The translations under genes were made by a program, and so were the position numbers. Source: an uncultured Caulobacterales bacterium (GTDB lineage: Bacteria > Pseudomonadota > Alphaproteobacteria > Caulobacterales > Caulobacteraceae). Taken from it: a stretch of 64,000 bases of DNA. The notes below the pieces were generated by a model. The model made no database searches. It was not told the DNA's origin and worked only from the letters and a program-made list of their open reading frames with translations. The stretch covers positions 1-64,000 of the forward strand of contig CAIUMD010000105.1 in the NCBI GenBank assembly GCA_903900155.1. Direction: 5' to 3'. Of this stretch, positions 27,424 to 35,634 are shown piece by piece (within the stretch, counting starts at the first letter, position 1; every line of letters starts with the position of its first letter).

Positions 27424-27445
27424 AACTCGGGTTGGGGAGTCGAGT

Positions 27446-30442
27446 ATGAAGCGTTGGCTGGTCGCCGCGGCAGCGGTCGCCCTGGTCTGTGCGGCTGGCG
27501 AGCCGGCCTTGGCCTCGATCTCGGCCTTCGCGACGACGCCCGACGATCCCGCCGCCATCGTAGCGAAGCCCAAGGGCGATGGGCGAACCGACGACACCGC
27601 CGCGCTCCAGGCCGCGCTGGACGCGGCGGCGGCCAAGCCGGGCGGTGGTCTCGTCTTCCTGCCGTCGGGCCGCTACCGGATCAGCAAGACCCTGTTCCTG
27701 TGGCCGGGCGTGCGGCTGTTCGGCGTCGGCGCGACACGACCCGAGATCGTGCTGGGCGAGGCGACGCCGGGTTTCCAGAAGGGGCTGGCCAACATGCTGA
27801 TCTTCGCCGGGGCCAAGCCCGACCCGGCGCGGGCTTCCAAGCCGGCCTTCCCGCCGCCGGGCAGCGTGCCGTTCAACAAGGACATCGCCGACGCCAATCC
27901 CGGCTCCTTCTACAGCGCGATCAGCAATGTCGATTTCACGATCGGCAAGGGCAATCCGGCCGCCACGGCGATCCGCTTCCACGCCGCCCAGCATGCCGTG
28001 CTGAGCCACATGACCTTCGACATCGGCTCAGGCCTGGCGGGTCTGTACCACGTCGCCAATGAGGCCGAGGACCTGCGCTTCAAGGGCGGTCGCTACGGCA
28101 TCCTGGCCGAGAAGCCGTCGGCGGCCTGGGGTTTCGTGCTGCTGGACTCGACCTTCGAAGGGCAGCGTGAAGCGGCCATTCGCGAGCACGAGGCCGGCCT
28201 GACCCTGGTCAATGTGGCGATGAAGGACACGCCGGTCGGCGTCGAGATCGATCGCGGCTATGGCGACTGGCTGTGGGGTCGGGACGTCCGTTTCGAAAAC
28301 GTCTCCAAGGCCGGCGTCGTCATCTCCAACGAGCGCAACGTCTACACCCAGGTGGGTTTCGAGAACGCCTCGGCGATCAACACCCCAGTGTTCGCGCGCT
28401 TCCGCGACAGCGGCAAGACCACATCCGGCAAGGGCAAGGCCTACCGGATTGCGGCCTTCAATCATGGCCTCACAGTGCCGGGCCTGGGCCAGACGGGCGA
28501 CTACAAGACGACCTTTGAGGCCGAAGCGGTCTCGACGCCCAAGTCTGCAAAGCCCGCGATCCGAGCGCTGCCGCCGACCTCAGAGTGGACGAACGTCCGC
28601 AGCCTAGGCGCCAAGGGCGATAACACGAGCGACGACACCGCCGCCATCCAGAAGGCGATCGATGCGCACCGCGTGGTCTATTTCCCGACCGGCTTCTACC
28701 GCGTGACCGACACCTTGAAGCTCAAGCCCGACACGGTGCTGATCGGCCTGCATCCCAGCCTGACCCAGATCGTGCTGCCCCACGCCACGCCGGCCTTCCA
28801 GGGCGTCGGCGCGCCCAAGGCGCTGGTGCAGTCGGCAGACGGCGGCGATAACATCGTCTTTGGCCTGGGGCTCTATACCGACGGCGTCAATCCGCGCGCC
28901 ACGGCGCTGCTATGGACGGCCGGCGCGAGCTCGATGGTCAATGACGTCAAGTTCCAGGGCGGGCACGGCACCAACCTCTTCGATGGCGCACGGTTCAGCC
29001 CGTACAACAACAACGCCACGGCTGACGCCGACGCGACCAAGCGCTGGGGCGGGACGTTCTCCAACATCTGGAGCCCCAGCACCTACGCCTATTCCGGCAT
29101 CTACGTGTCCGACACGAAGACGCCCGGCCATGTCTACCAGGTCTCGGTCGAGCACCACCTGCGCACCGAGATCAGCCTGAACCGCGTCGCCAACTGGGAG
29201 TTCCTGGCGCCGCAGACCGAGGAAGAGGCGGGCGAGGGCGAGGACACCGTCTCGCTGGAGATCCGCGACTCCAGCAACATCCTGCTGGCCAACTATCACG
29301 CCTATCGGGTCACCCGGACCCGGCGGCCGGCGCCGGCGGCGGTGCGGATCTACAATTCGTACGACATCCGCTTCCGCAACGTGGCGGTCAATGGCGAGAG
29401 CGGTTTCGGGACCTGCGACGACAATGGCTGCGGGACCTTCACGCGCCTGACCAAGTATCCGTACGAGAACGCCATCCAGGACATCACCAGCGGCCTGGAG
29501 GTGCGCGAGCGGCAGTTCGCGGTTCTGGATATCGGTGGGGCGCCGAAGCCGGTGAAGCCCTCCGTCTTCCCCGCGGGCGCGACCGTCGAGAAGCTGGGCG
29601 ACGGCTTCTATTCGCTGGGCGGCGGGGCCGTGGACGCGGCGGGAACGCTGTACTTCACCGATCGCCGCAACCAGCGGATCTACAGCTGGTCGGACGAGCG
29701 CAAGCTGTCGATCGTGCGGGACAATACGCTGGACCCGGTCAACCTGGCCGTCGACGCCTCGGGCAACCTGCTGGTGCTGTCGTCGGAGGGACGCAACGCC
29801 TCGGTCTACAGCTTCAAGCCCGGCAGCCCGGACACCGAGGCGACGGTGATCGCCCCGACGCCGGCGGGCGAGGGCGGCAAGGCGGCGACGGTGCTGCCGG
29901 TCAACTGGTGGAACAACGGCGAGTTCAAGGACCAGCTGAACCTCGACGCCTACGAGTTCACGACCCTGGCCGAGCTGTTCGCCCATGACATGGCGCGGCC
30001 CAAGACCAAGGAATATGTCTCGCCCGACGGCAGTCTGGTGCTGCCGGCCTATCGGGTCTTCGCCAGCGGTCCGCCGGACTACCGCGGCCTGCGGTTCTCT
30101 GACTCTCTGGACACCTACGGCTTCACCACCGCCAGGCCCGGCCAGCGGGTGTTCATCGCCAACAGTTCCGAGAACAAGACCTACAGCGGCCTGGTCGGAC
30201 AAAAGGGCGCGATCACCGACCTGAAGGTCTTCGCCGAACGGGGCGGGGAGAGCGTCGCCGTCGACGCCGAAGGCAGGGTCTATGTCGCCAACGGCCAGGT
30301 GTTCGTCTACGCGCCCGATGGCAAGGAAGTGGGGCGTTTGGATATCCCCGAAAGACCCCTGCAATTGCTGTTCGGCGGAACCGGCAAGCGCACCCTGTAT
30401 GTGCTCACTCACCACACGCTCTACGCGGTGCGGAGCAAGTAG
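27446..30442 (+). CDS. Exported GH55-like enzyme with C-terminal beta-propeller, paralogue
   Basis: A 998-residue paralogue of the preceding protein, with the same leader, double beta-helix and propeller. Matching segments include GDGRTDDTAALQAALD (about 46), VRFENVSKAGVVIS, SEWTNVRSLGAKGDN, VSVEHHLRTEISLNRVANWE, VLPVNWWNNGEFKDQ and ESVAVDAEGRVYVANGQVF. It starts 22 bases after the first gene behind GGGGAG, so the two form an operon. Divergence is spread along the whole length, so duplication is not recent. The pair may act on different linkages of the same polymer. No pseudogene signs are seen. Confidence 0.8.
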   Translation: MKRWLVAAAAVALVCAAGEPALASISAFATTPDDPAAIVAKPKGDGRTDDTAALQAALDAAAAKPGGGLVFLPSGRYRISKTLFLWPGVRLFGVGATRPEIVLGEATPGFQKGLANMLIFAGAKPDPARASKPAFPPPGSVPFNKDIADANPGSFYSAISNVDFTIGKGNPAATAIRFHAAQHAVLSHMTFDIGSGLAGLYHVANEAEDLRFKGGRYGILAEKPSAAWGFVLLDSTFEGQREAAIREHEAGLTLVNVAMKDTPVGVEIDRGYGDWLWGRDVRFENVSKAGVVISNERNVYTQVGFENASAINTPVFARFRDSGKTTSGKGKAYRIAAFNHGLTVPGLGQTGDYKTTFEAEAVSTPKSAKPAIRALPPTSEWTNVRSLGAKGDNTSDDTAAIQKAIDAHRVVYFPTGFYRVTDTLKLKPDTVLIGLHPSLTQIVLPHATPAFQGVGAPKALVQSADGGDNIVFGLGLYTDGVNPRATALLWTAGASSMVNDVKFQGGHGTNLFDGARFSPYNNNATADADATKRWGGTFSNIWSPSTYAYSGIYVSDTKTPGHVYQVSVEHHLRTEISLNRVANWEFLAPQTEEEAGEGEDTVSLEIRDSSNILLANYHAYRVTRTRRPAPAAVRIYNSYDIRFRNVAVNGESGFGTCDDNGCGTFTRLTKYPYENAIQDITSGLEVRERQFAVLDIGGAPKPVKPSVFPAGATVEKLGDGFYSLGGGAVDAAGTLYFTDRRNQRIYSWSDERKLSIVRDNTLDPVNLAVDASGNLLVLSSEGRNASVYSFKPGSPDTEATVIAPTPAGEGGKAATVLPVNWWNNGEFKDQLNLDAYEFTTLAELFAHDMARPKTKEYVSPDGSLVLPAYRVFASGPPDYRGLRFSDSLDTYGFTTARPGQRVFIANSSENKTYSGLVGQKGAITDLKVFAERGGESVAVDAEGRVYVANGQVFVYAPDGKEVGRLDIPERPLQLLFGGTGKRTLYVLTHHTLYAVRSK

Positions 30443-30474
30443 TCCCACAACAGGAGACCGGTCCCCGAAAGGCC

Positions 30475-30490
30475 TACGACCATGGTCGTA
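30475..30490. promoter_or_regulatory. Shared palindrome, copy 2
   Basis: TACGACCATGGTCGTA (30475-30490) is a perfect 16-base palindrome, centred about 85 bases before the receptor ATG. It shares CTACGACCATGGTCG with the site before the first GH55-like gene. It has even symmetry, as LacI-type sites often do. Confidence 0.65.
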
Positions 30491-30567
30491 TAGTTAGCGG
30501 TCCCATCGTCTGACAAATTCCCGGCAGGCCATGAGATGGCCCAATGAAAAACTGGGAGGGATGCAGG

Positions 30568-33555
30568 ATGAGTGCTGTCAACGGCACGCGAGGGGGACCG
30601 TCCTTTATGAGCGCTCTGCTCGCGACGAGCGCTTTTGCGACGATCATCGCAGGCGGTGCGGCCTATGCGCAGGAGGCCCCGGCCTCGGACAACAGCACCG
30701 TGACCGAGATCGTCGTCACGGGCTCGCGGATCAAATCCGAGGGCTTCACCGCGCCGACGCCGACCCAGGTGCTGGGTCAGCAGGAGCTGGAGCGCGCGGC
30801 CCAGCCGAACATCTTCACCGCCATCACCCAGCTGCCGTCGCTGCAGGGGTCCAGCGGCGCCACCACCGGCACCTTCAGCACCTCGAGCGGCCAGCAGGGC
30901 CTCTCCTCGTTCTCGCTGCGCGGCCTGGGCACGATCCGCACCCTGACCCTGCTGGACGGCCAGCGCGTCGTGCCGGCCAACGTCACGGGCGTTCCCGACA
31001 TCAGCCTGTTCCCGCAACTGCTGGTCGAGCGGGTCGACGTGGTGACCGGCGGCGCCTCGGCGTCCTACGGCTCGGACGCCGTCGGCGGCGTGGTCAACTT
31101 CATCACCAACAAGAAGTTCGAGGGCTTCAAGGCCAACGTCATGGGCGGCGTCACGACCTATGGCGACAACCACCAGTGGTTGGCCCAGGTCGCGGCCGGC
31201 AAGAACTTCATGGACAACCGTCTGCACGTGCAGGTCAGCGGCGAATACGACTGGCAGGAAGGCGTCCCAGCGGGCGGCTTCGGCGAGGACGCGCCGGGCA
31301 GCCGCGACTGGTACACGACCGCCACCTTGGTCAATCGCGGGGTCACCAACGACGGCTCGCCGCAGTATCTCTACCGCGAGCACGCCCAGGCCTATCAGTA
31401 CGCCAAGTACGGCCTGATCAGCACCGGACCGCTGCAAGGCACCGCCTTCGACCAGAACGGCAACCCGTTCCCGTTCCAATACGGCGGTGGCGGCGTGCCG
31501 TCCAAATTGACCACGCCCTCAACTGGAGCCCCCGTCTCCGGCTGCTACACGAACGGCGGCTTCTGCGTCGGCGGCGACCTGTCGGGCAATGTCGGCATCG
31601 GCACGTCGCTGCAGTCGCGGATCAAGCGGATGAACAGCTACGGCCGCATCGGCTACGACCTGGACGACAACAACGAGATCTACGCGACCCTGAACGTCGC
31701 CCGTGTGGAAAGCAGCAACCAACCCAACCCGGGCGGGGCCACCACCGGCCTGACCATGTCGTGCGCGAACCCGTACCTGCCGGCGTCGATCGTGGCGGCC
31801 TGCGCCGCCAATAACATCACGAGCTTCAACTTCGGCACCAGTAACGCCCTGCTGCCGCGCAACATCTCGGTCCATCCGACGCGGACCCAGTATCGCGGCG
31901 TGATCGGCGCGAACGGCAGGTTCAATGCCATGGGCAAGGAGTGGCGCTACGACGCCTACTACACCCACGGTCAGAACACGACGAACATCCACGTCAACGA
32001 CATCCTGCTGATGCCGCGCTATCGCGCGGCCGTCCAGGCTATCGCGGTGGGCGGGCAGATCGTCTGCGCCGACCCGGTCGCTCGCGCCAACGGCTGCGTG
32101 CCGATCAACATCTTCGGCGGCACGACGCCCAGTGCAGCGGCCCTGGCCTACATCACGCCCAAGAACGGTCCGTACCAGCACTCGGTGCAGAAGCAGGACG
32201 TCGCCAGCGTCAACTTCAGCGGCGAGCCTTTCTCGCTGTGGGCCGGTCCGGTGTCGCTGGCGTTCGGCGGCGAGTGGCGCAAGGAGCAGTACCGCGTCCA
32301 AGGCGACCCCTATGGCGACGGCAATACGGACTCGCCCAACACCGCCGACTATCCCAGCGATCCGGTCCTTGTCGCCTCGGGCGCCAACTGGTTCGCGGGC
32401 AACTACCACTCCGGCCGTGGCAGCTATTCGGTGAAGGAAGCCTATGCCGAAGTGAACATCCCGCTGGTCAACTCGGACGCGGCGGGCCGGGCCAACCTGA
32501 ACATGGCCGGTCGCTGGACCGACTACAGCACCTCGGGCACGGTCTACACGTGGAAGGTCGGCGCGACCTGGGACGCGCCGATCGACGGCGTCCGCCTGCG
32601 GGCCGTAACCTCGCGTGACGTCCGCGCGCCCAACCTGTCGGAACTGTTCGCCGCGCCGGTCACGACCACGCTGCCGAACTTCACCATCCCCTCGAACGGC
32701 ACGCCGCCAGCCGGCCAGCCCTCTGGCGGTGCGGTGACGGCGTTCCAGAACGTCGTGGGGAACCCGAACCTGAAGCCGGAAATCGCCAAGAACGTGACCA
32801 TCGGCGCGGTGTTGTCGAACCCGCAATGGCTGCCAGGCTTCAGCGTTTCGGTCGACTGGTACAACATCGTCCTCGACGGCGGCATCTCCAGCCTGGGCGC
32901 CCAGCAGATCGTCAACTTTTGCTATAGCGGCCTCACTCAGTTCTGCGGCGCTTTCAATCTCAACCCGCCAAACGCCTTCATCAATTCCCAGACGTTCAAC
33001 CTGGCTTCGATCAAGACCAGCGGCTTCGACATCGAGAGCAGCTATCGGTTCGAACTGCCCAGCGTGCCTGGCCGCTTCACGGTCCGGGGGCTGGCGACGA
33101 ACACGCACAAGTTCGTCACCAACCCCGGCATCCCCGGCGCCGTCGCGGTCGACTCGGCCGGCCAGAACTCCGGCGCGACGCCGGACTGGAAGTTCCTGGC
33201 CATCCAGTCCTGGGACAACGACCGCTTCGCCTTCAGCGTCCAGGAGCGCTGGTTCAGCGATGGCCGGTTCGGCGGCACGACGACCGACTATATCGAGTGC
33301 AAGGCCGGCAGCTGCCCCGTCTCCACCGGCAGCAACCCGACCATTGACTACAACCGCATGAAGGGCGCGACCTATGTCGACATCAGCGCCTCGTACAAGT
33401 TCGGCAATGGCCTGCAGCTCTACGGCAAGGTCGACAACCTGCTGAACCGCGATCCGACGCCGTCGCCGCAGACCAATACGGGCCTGGACGCCAATCCGGC
33501 GCTCTATGACCTGCTGGGCCGGTTCTACCACGTCGGCCTGCGATACAGCTTCTAG
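30568..33555 (+). CDS. TonB-dependent receptor of the GH55-like locus
   Basis: A 995-residue receptor with a leader to about residue 38 (GAAYAQ), a TonB box (TEIVVTGSRIKSEGF, about 50), a plug (SLRGLGTIRTLTLLDGQRVV, VERVDVVTGGASASYGSDAVGGVVNF) and a barrel ending GLRYSF. ATG 30568 follows GGAGGGATGCAGG; an ATG at 30544 has no ribosome site. The plug belongs to the large oligosaccharide-type class common in caulobacters and sphingomonads. Co-location with two exported glycan-active enzymes, and a shared upstream palindrome, suggest it imports their products. It ends immediately before a strong palindromic element. Confidence 0.93.
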   Translation: MSAVNGTRGGPSFMSALLATSAFATIIAGGAAYAQEAPASDNSTVTEIVVTGSRIKSEGFTAPTPTQVLGQQELERAAQPNIFTAITQLPSLQGSSGATTGTFSTSSGQQGLSSFSLRGLGTIRTLTLLDGQRVVPANVTGVPDISLFPQLLVERVDVVTGGASASYGSDAVGGVVNFITNKKFEGFKANVMGGVTTYGDNHQWLAQVAAGKNFMDNRLHVQVSGEYDWQEGVPAGGFGEDAPGSRDWYTTATLVNRGVTNDGSPQYLYREHAQAYQYAKYGLISTGPLQGTAFDQNGNPFPFQYGGGGVPSKLTTPSTGAPVSGCYTNGGFCVGGDLSGNVGIGTSLQSRIKRMNSYGRIGYDLDDNNEIYATLNVARVESSNQPNPGGATTGLTMSCANPYLPASIVAACAANNITSFNFGTSNALLPRNISVHPTRTQYRGVIGANGRFNAMGKEWRYDAYYTHGQNTTNIHVNDILLMPRYRAAVQAIAVGGQIVCADPVARANGCVPINIFGGTTPSAAALAYITPKNGPYQHSVQKQDVASVNFSGEPFSLWAGPVSLAFGGEWRKEQYRVQGDPYGDGNTDSPNTADYPSDPVLVASGANWFAGNYHSGRGSYSVKEAYAEVNIPLVNSDAAGRANLNMAGRWTDYSTSGTVYTWKVGATWDAPIDGVRLRAVTSRDVRAPNLSELFAAPVTTTLPNFTIPSNGTPPAGQPSGGAVTAFQNVVGNPNLKPEIAKNVTIGAVLSNPQWLPGFSVSVDWYNIVLDGGISSLGAQQIVNFCYSGLTQFCGAFNLNPPNAFINSQTFNLASIKTSGFDIESSYRFELPSVPGRFTVRGLATNTHKFVTNPGIPGAVAVDSAGQNSGATPDWKFLAIQSWDNDRFAFSVQERWFSDGRFGGTTTDYIECKAGSCPVSTGSNPTIDYNRMKGATYVDISASYKFGNGLQLYGKVDNLLNRDPTPSPQTNTGLDANPALYDLLGRFYHVGLRYSF

Positions 33556-33601
33556 AGCGTGGGAGCCGAAAGTGTTCGCGGTTTCGGCGACTGCCACGCT
33601 C
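33555..33601 (+). repeat. Interrupted hairpin after TBDR
   Basis: GAGCGTGG (33555-33562) pairs with CCACGCTC (33594-33601), and inside it GCCGAAA (33565-33571) pairs with TTTCGGC (33582-33588). The structure begins at the last base of the receptor stop codon. It resembles the extragenic palindromic elements found after operons and may stabilise or end the transcript. Confidence 0.6.
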
Positions 33602-33617
33602 CAGATGCTTTGAATTG

Positions 33618-33669
33618 GAGCCTGTTTATCCGCTTCCGATGGTTCCATCGGAAGCGGATAAACAGGCTC
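33618..33669. repeat. Perfect 25-bp-arm palindrome
   Basis: The arms 33618-33642 (from GAGCCTGTTTATCCG) and 33645-33669 are exact reverse complements separated by TT. Such a long, mismatch-free structure is stronger than a normal terminator and has no T-run. It could block transcription toward the LacI-type gene or be a mobile or extragenic palindromic repeat. Perfect identity of the arms suggests recent origin or active maintenance. Confidence 0.8.
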
Positions 33670-33798
33670 TAGGTCCCGGGCCGCCCGCCTCCACCTCCCC
33701 CTGGGCGGCCTCGCCCGGGCCCTGGCGGTCTCCCCGCAGTGGCCCGGGCGTCTTTCTTTGCGCTATGGCTCGTTCATGCGCGGGAGACTCACACGGAT

Positions 33799-34863
33799 AT
33801 GACAGCGCCAGTGACCGGGCCAGCCAACCGCAAGCCTCGCCTCTCGCGCGGCGCCACCATGGCCGACGTCGCCGACCGGGCGGGCGTCTCGCGCATGACC
33901 GTGTCGCGCGTCATCAACGAGGGGGCCAAGGTCAAGGACGAGACGCGGGCGGCGGTCCTGGCCGCGATCCGTGATCTGAACTTCGAGCCCAACCTGGCGG
34001 CCCGCAACCTGGTGATGTCCGGCGAGCTGCGGATCGGGGTGGTCTATTCCAACCCCAGCTCGGCCTTCATGAGCGACTTCCTGGTCGGGGTCTTCGAGGA
34101 GGCCACCAGCGCCGGCGCGCGCCTGATCCTGGTGCGCGGCGAGAACGGCCAGCCGCCGACGCTGGAGGAACTGCAAAGGCTGGTCGGGGCCGGCGTCCAC
34201 GGCGTGGTGCTGGCGCCGCCGCTGGGCGAGTCGGCTCTGGCCCTCGATATTCTTCACGCGGCGAACCTGCCGATCGCCGTGGTGGCGGCGGGCAAGCCGC
34301 CCAGCGACGCGATCAATGTCCGCATCGACGATCGCCAGGCCAGCCAGGCCATGGCCCAGCACCTGCTGGACCTGGGCCACCGGCGGATCGGCTTCATTGC
34401 CGGCAATCCCGACCAGACCGCCAGCGCCGTGCGTCTAGAGGGGGCGAGGGCGGCGATCGCGACGGTCGAGGGGGCTGAGCTGGTCGTGGCGTCGGGCGCC
34501 TTCAGCTACGACTCGGGCCTGCGCGCGGCGGAGTCGCTGCTGGATTCCGACCGGCCGCCGACCGCGATCTTCGCCAGCAACGATGACATGGCCGCCGCCG
34601 CCGTCTCGGTCGCGCACCGTCGGCATCTGGATGTGCCGCGGGACCTGACCGTGGTCGGGTTCGACGACACCACGGTCGCCACGACGCTTTGGCCGCCGCT
34701 CACGACCATCCGCCAGCCCGTGCGGCAGATGGCGGCCATCGCGCTGGACCGGTTGATCCGCGCGCTGCGATCCAGTGACGAGACGGACGAGATCTTCGCC
34801 GACCATGTCCTGGAACATGTCCTGATCGAGCGGGACTCCACGGCCCCGCCGCGCGAGGTCTAG
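33799..34863 (+). CDS. LacI-family transcriptional regulator
   Basis: A 354-residue repressor. The HTH and hinge are near the N-terminus (ATMADVADRAGVSRMTVSRVIN, about 20-41; LNFEPNLAARNLV hinge about 70-82). The periplasmic-binding-like effector domain follows (RIGVVYSNPSSAFMSDFL, GHRRIGFIAGNPDQ, PTAIFASNDDMAAAAV, VVGFDDTTVATTLWPPLTTI). The start at 33799 gives a usual LacI length. The gene lies downstream of the GH55-like enzymes and TBDR, so it is the natural candidate to bind the palindrome found before both. Its stop overlaps that of the XRE-cupin gene in a CTAG. Confidence 0.92.
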   Translation: MTAPVTGPANRKPRLSRGATMADVADRAGVSRMTVSRVINEGAKVKDETRAAVLAAIRDLNFEPNLAARNLVMSGELRIGVVYSNPSSAFMSDFLVGVFEEATSAGARLILVRGENGQPPTLEELQRLVGAGVHGVVLAPPLGESALALDILHAANLPIAVVAAGKPPSDAINVRIDDRQASQAMAQHLLDLGHRRIGFIAGNPDQTASAVRLEGARAAIATVEGAELVVASGAFSYDSGLRAAESLLDSDRPPTAIFASNDDMAAAAVSVAHRRHLDVPRDLTVVGFDDTTVATTLWPPLTTIRQPVRQMAAIALDRLIRALRSSDETDEIFADHVLEHVLIERDSTAPPREV

Positions 34864-35498
34864 CGGCGGGCCGCCTTCTGGTCTTCGTGGATGTCCAGCA
34901 GGGCGTTCATCAACTCGGCGTCCTCGCTGGACATCACGCCCAGGACCTCGGCCTCGTCGCAACCCTCGGCCGCCAGATAGGCGTGGCCCATGCTGGAGTC
35001 GATATAGATCGACTGGCCCTGTTCCAGCACCACCGGGTCATAGAACTCGGTCGTGACGACGATCCGGCCCTTCAGCACGAAGATGTATTCCTCGCCCGCG
35101 TGGCTGACCAGGTCGCCGAACTGCTCGGCGCTCTTGGCGCGGATCTTGGTGATCACCGGGATCATCCGTTTCCCGCGCAGCTCGGTGTGCAGGTAGTAGT
35201 AGTCGTAGTTCGGGGTCTCGACGCGCACGGCGCGGTCGACATCGCCCAGGCTGCGCCGGGCGGTCACCGCCTGGGGCGGGCTTGAGTCTTCCTCGGCGAA
35301 CAGTTCCGACATCCGCATGCCCAGCCGTTGCGAGAGCTGCTGCAGCTTGTCGTAGGTCAGGGTCAGGCGGTCGTGCTCGACCTTGGACAGCGTCGAGACG
35401 GGGATGCCGCTCTTCTCGCTCATCTGCTTGAGCGTCCAGCCCTCACGATCTCTCAGTCCACGCAGCAGGGTTCCAAGCGTGTGGGCATTGGCAGGCAC
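34860..35498 (-). CDS. XRE-cupin regulator of the D-Glu/peptide locus
   Basis: A 212-residue protein with an XRE-type HTH (about residues 8-65: LRDREGWTLKQMSEKSGIPVSTLSKVE) and a C-terminal cupin (about 125-195: SHAGEEYIFVLKGRIVV, LEQGQSIYIDSSMGHAYLA). This architecture is common in regulators of amino-acid, amine and peptide catabolism, where the cupin binds the effector. It is divergent from the serine hydrolase/racemase/transporter operon. The intergenic region holds a TCCTGATCAGGA palindrome that recurs before the TBDR of the same locus, making this protein the likely regulator of both units and of itself. Confidence 0.9.
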   Translation of the reverse strand: MPANAHTLGTLLRGLRDREGWTLKQMSEKSGIPVSTLSKVEHDRLTLTYDKLQQLSQRLGMRMSELFAEEDSSPPQAVTARRSLGDVDRAVRVETPNYDYYYLHTELRGKRMIPVITKIRAKSAEQFGDLVSHAGEEYIFVLKGRIVVTTEFYDPVVLEQGQSIYIDSSMGHAYLAAEGCDEAEVLGVMSSEDAELMNALLDIHEDQKAARR

Positions 35499-35534
35499 GC
35501 GCCACGACTCCTCGAGGCAGTTGACGAATTTTCC

Positions 35535-35563
35535 AATCAGGATAGCAATTGTCCTGATCAGGA
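35535..35563. promoter_or_regulatory. Shared TCCT-N4-AGGA operator, copy 1
   Basis: TCCTGATCAGGA (35552-35563) is a perfect 12-base palindrome. A further half-site ATCAGGA (35536-35542) precedes it, so three half-sites lie in 28 bases between the XRE-cupin gene and the divergent serine hydrolase. The block from GGATAGCA to AGGATTA recurs at 39979-40003 with few changes and one gap. Confidence 0.7.
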
Positions 35564-35634
35564 TTATTGTCTCCCAATCTATCGGCTGTGCCGAGTGGGA
35601 GCAATCCTGCCGTCAGTCGAGGGGAGGCGAGGGA

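Noticed and set aside
31519-33648. 709-codon minus-strand frame opposite the TBDR of the GH55-like locus
   Set aside because: Shadow frame; residues are typical of antisense GC-rich DNA and it reads through the palindromic element.
33618-33669. Possible insertion-sequence end or CRISPR-like repeat
   Set aside because: Only one palindrome copy was seen; there is no transposase gene, no spacer array and no target duplication.
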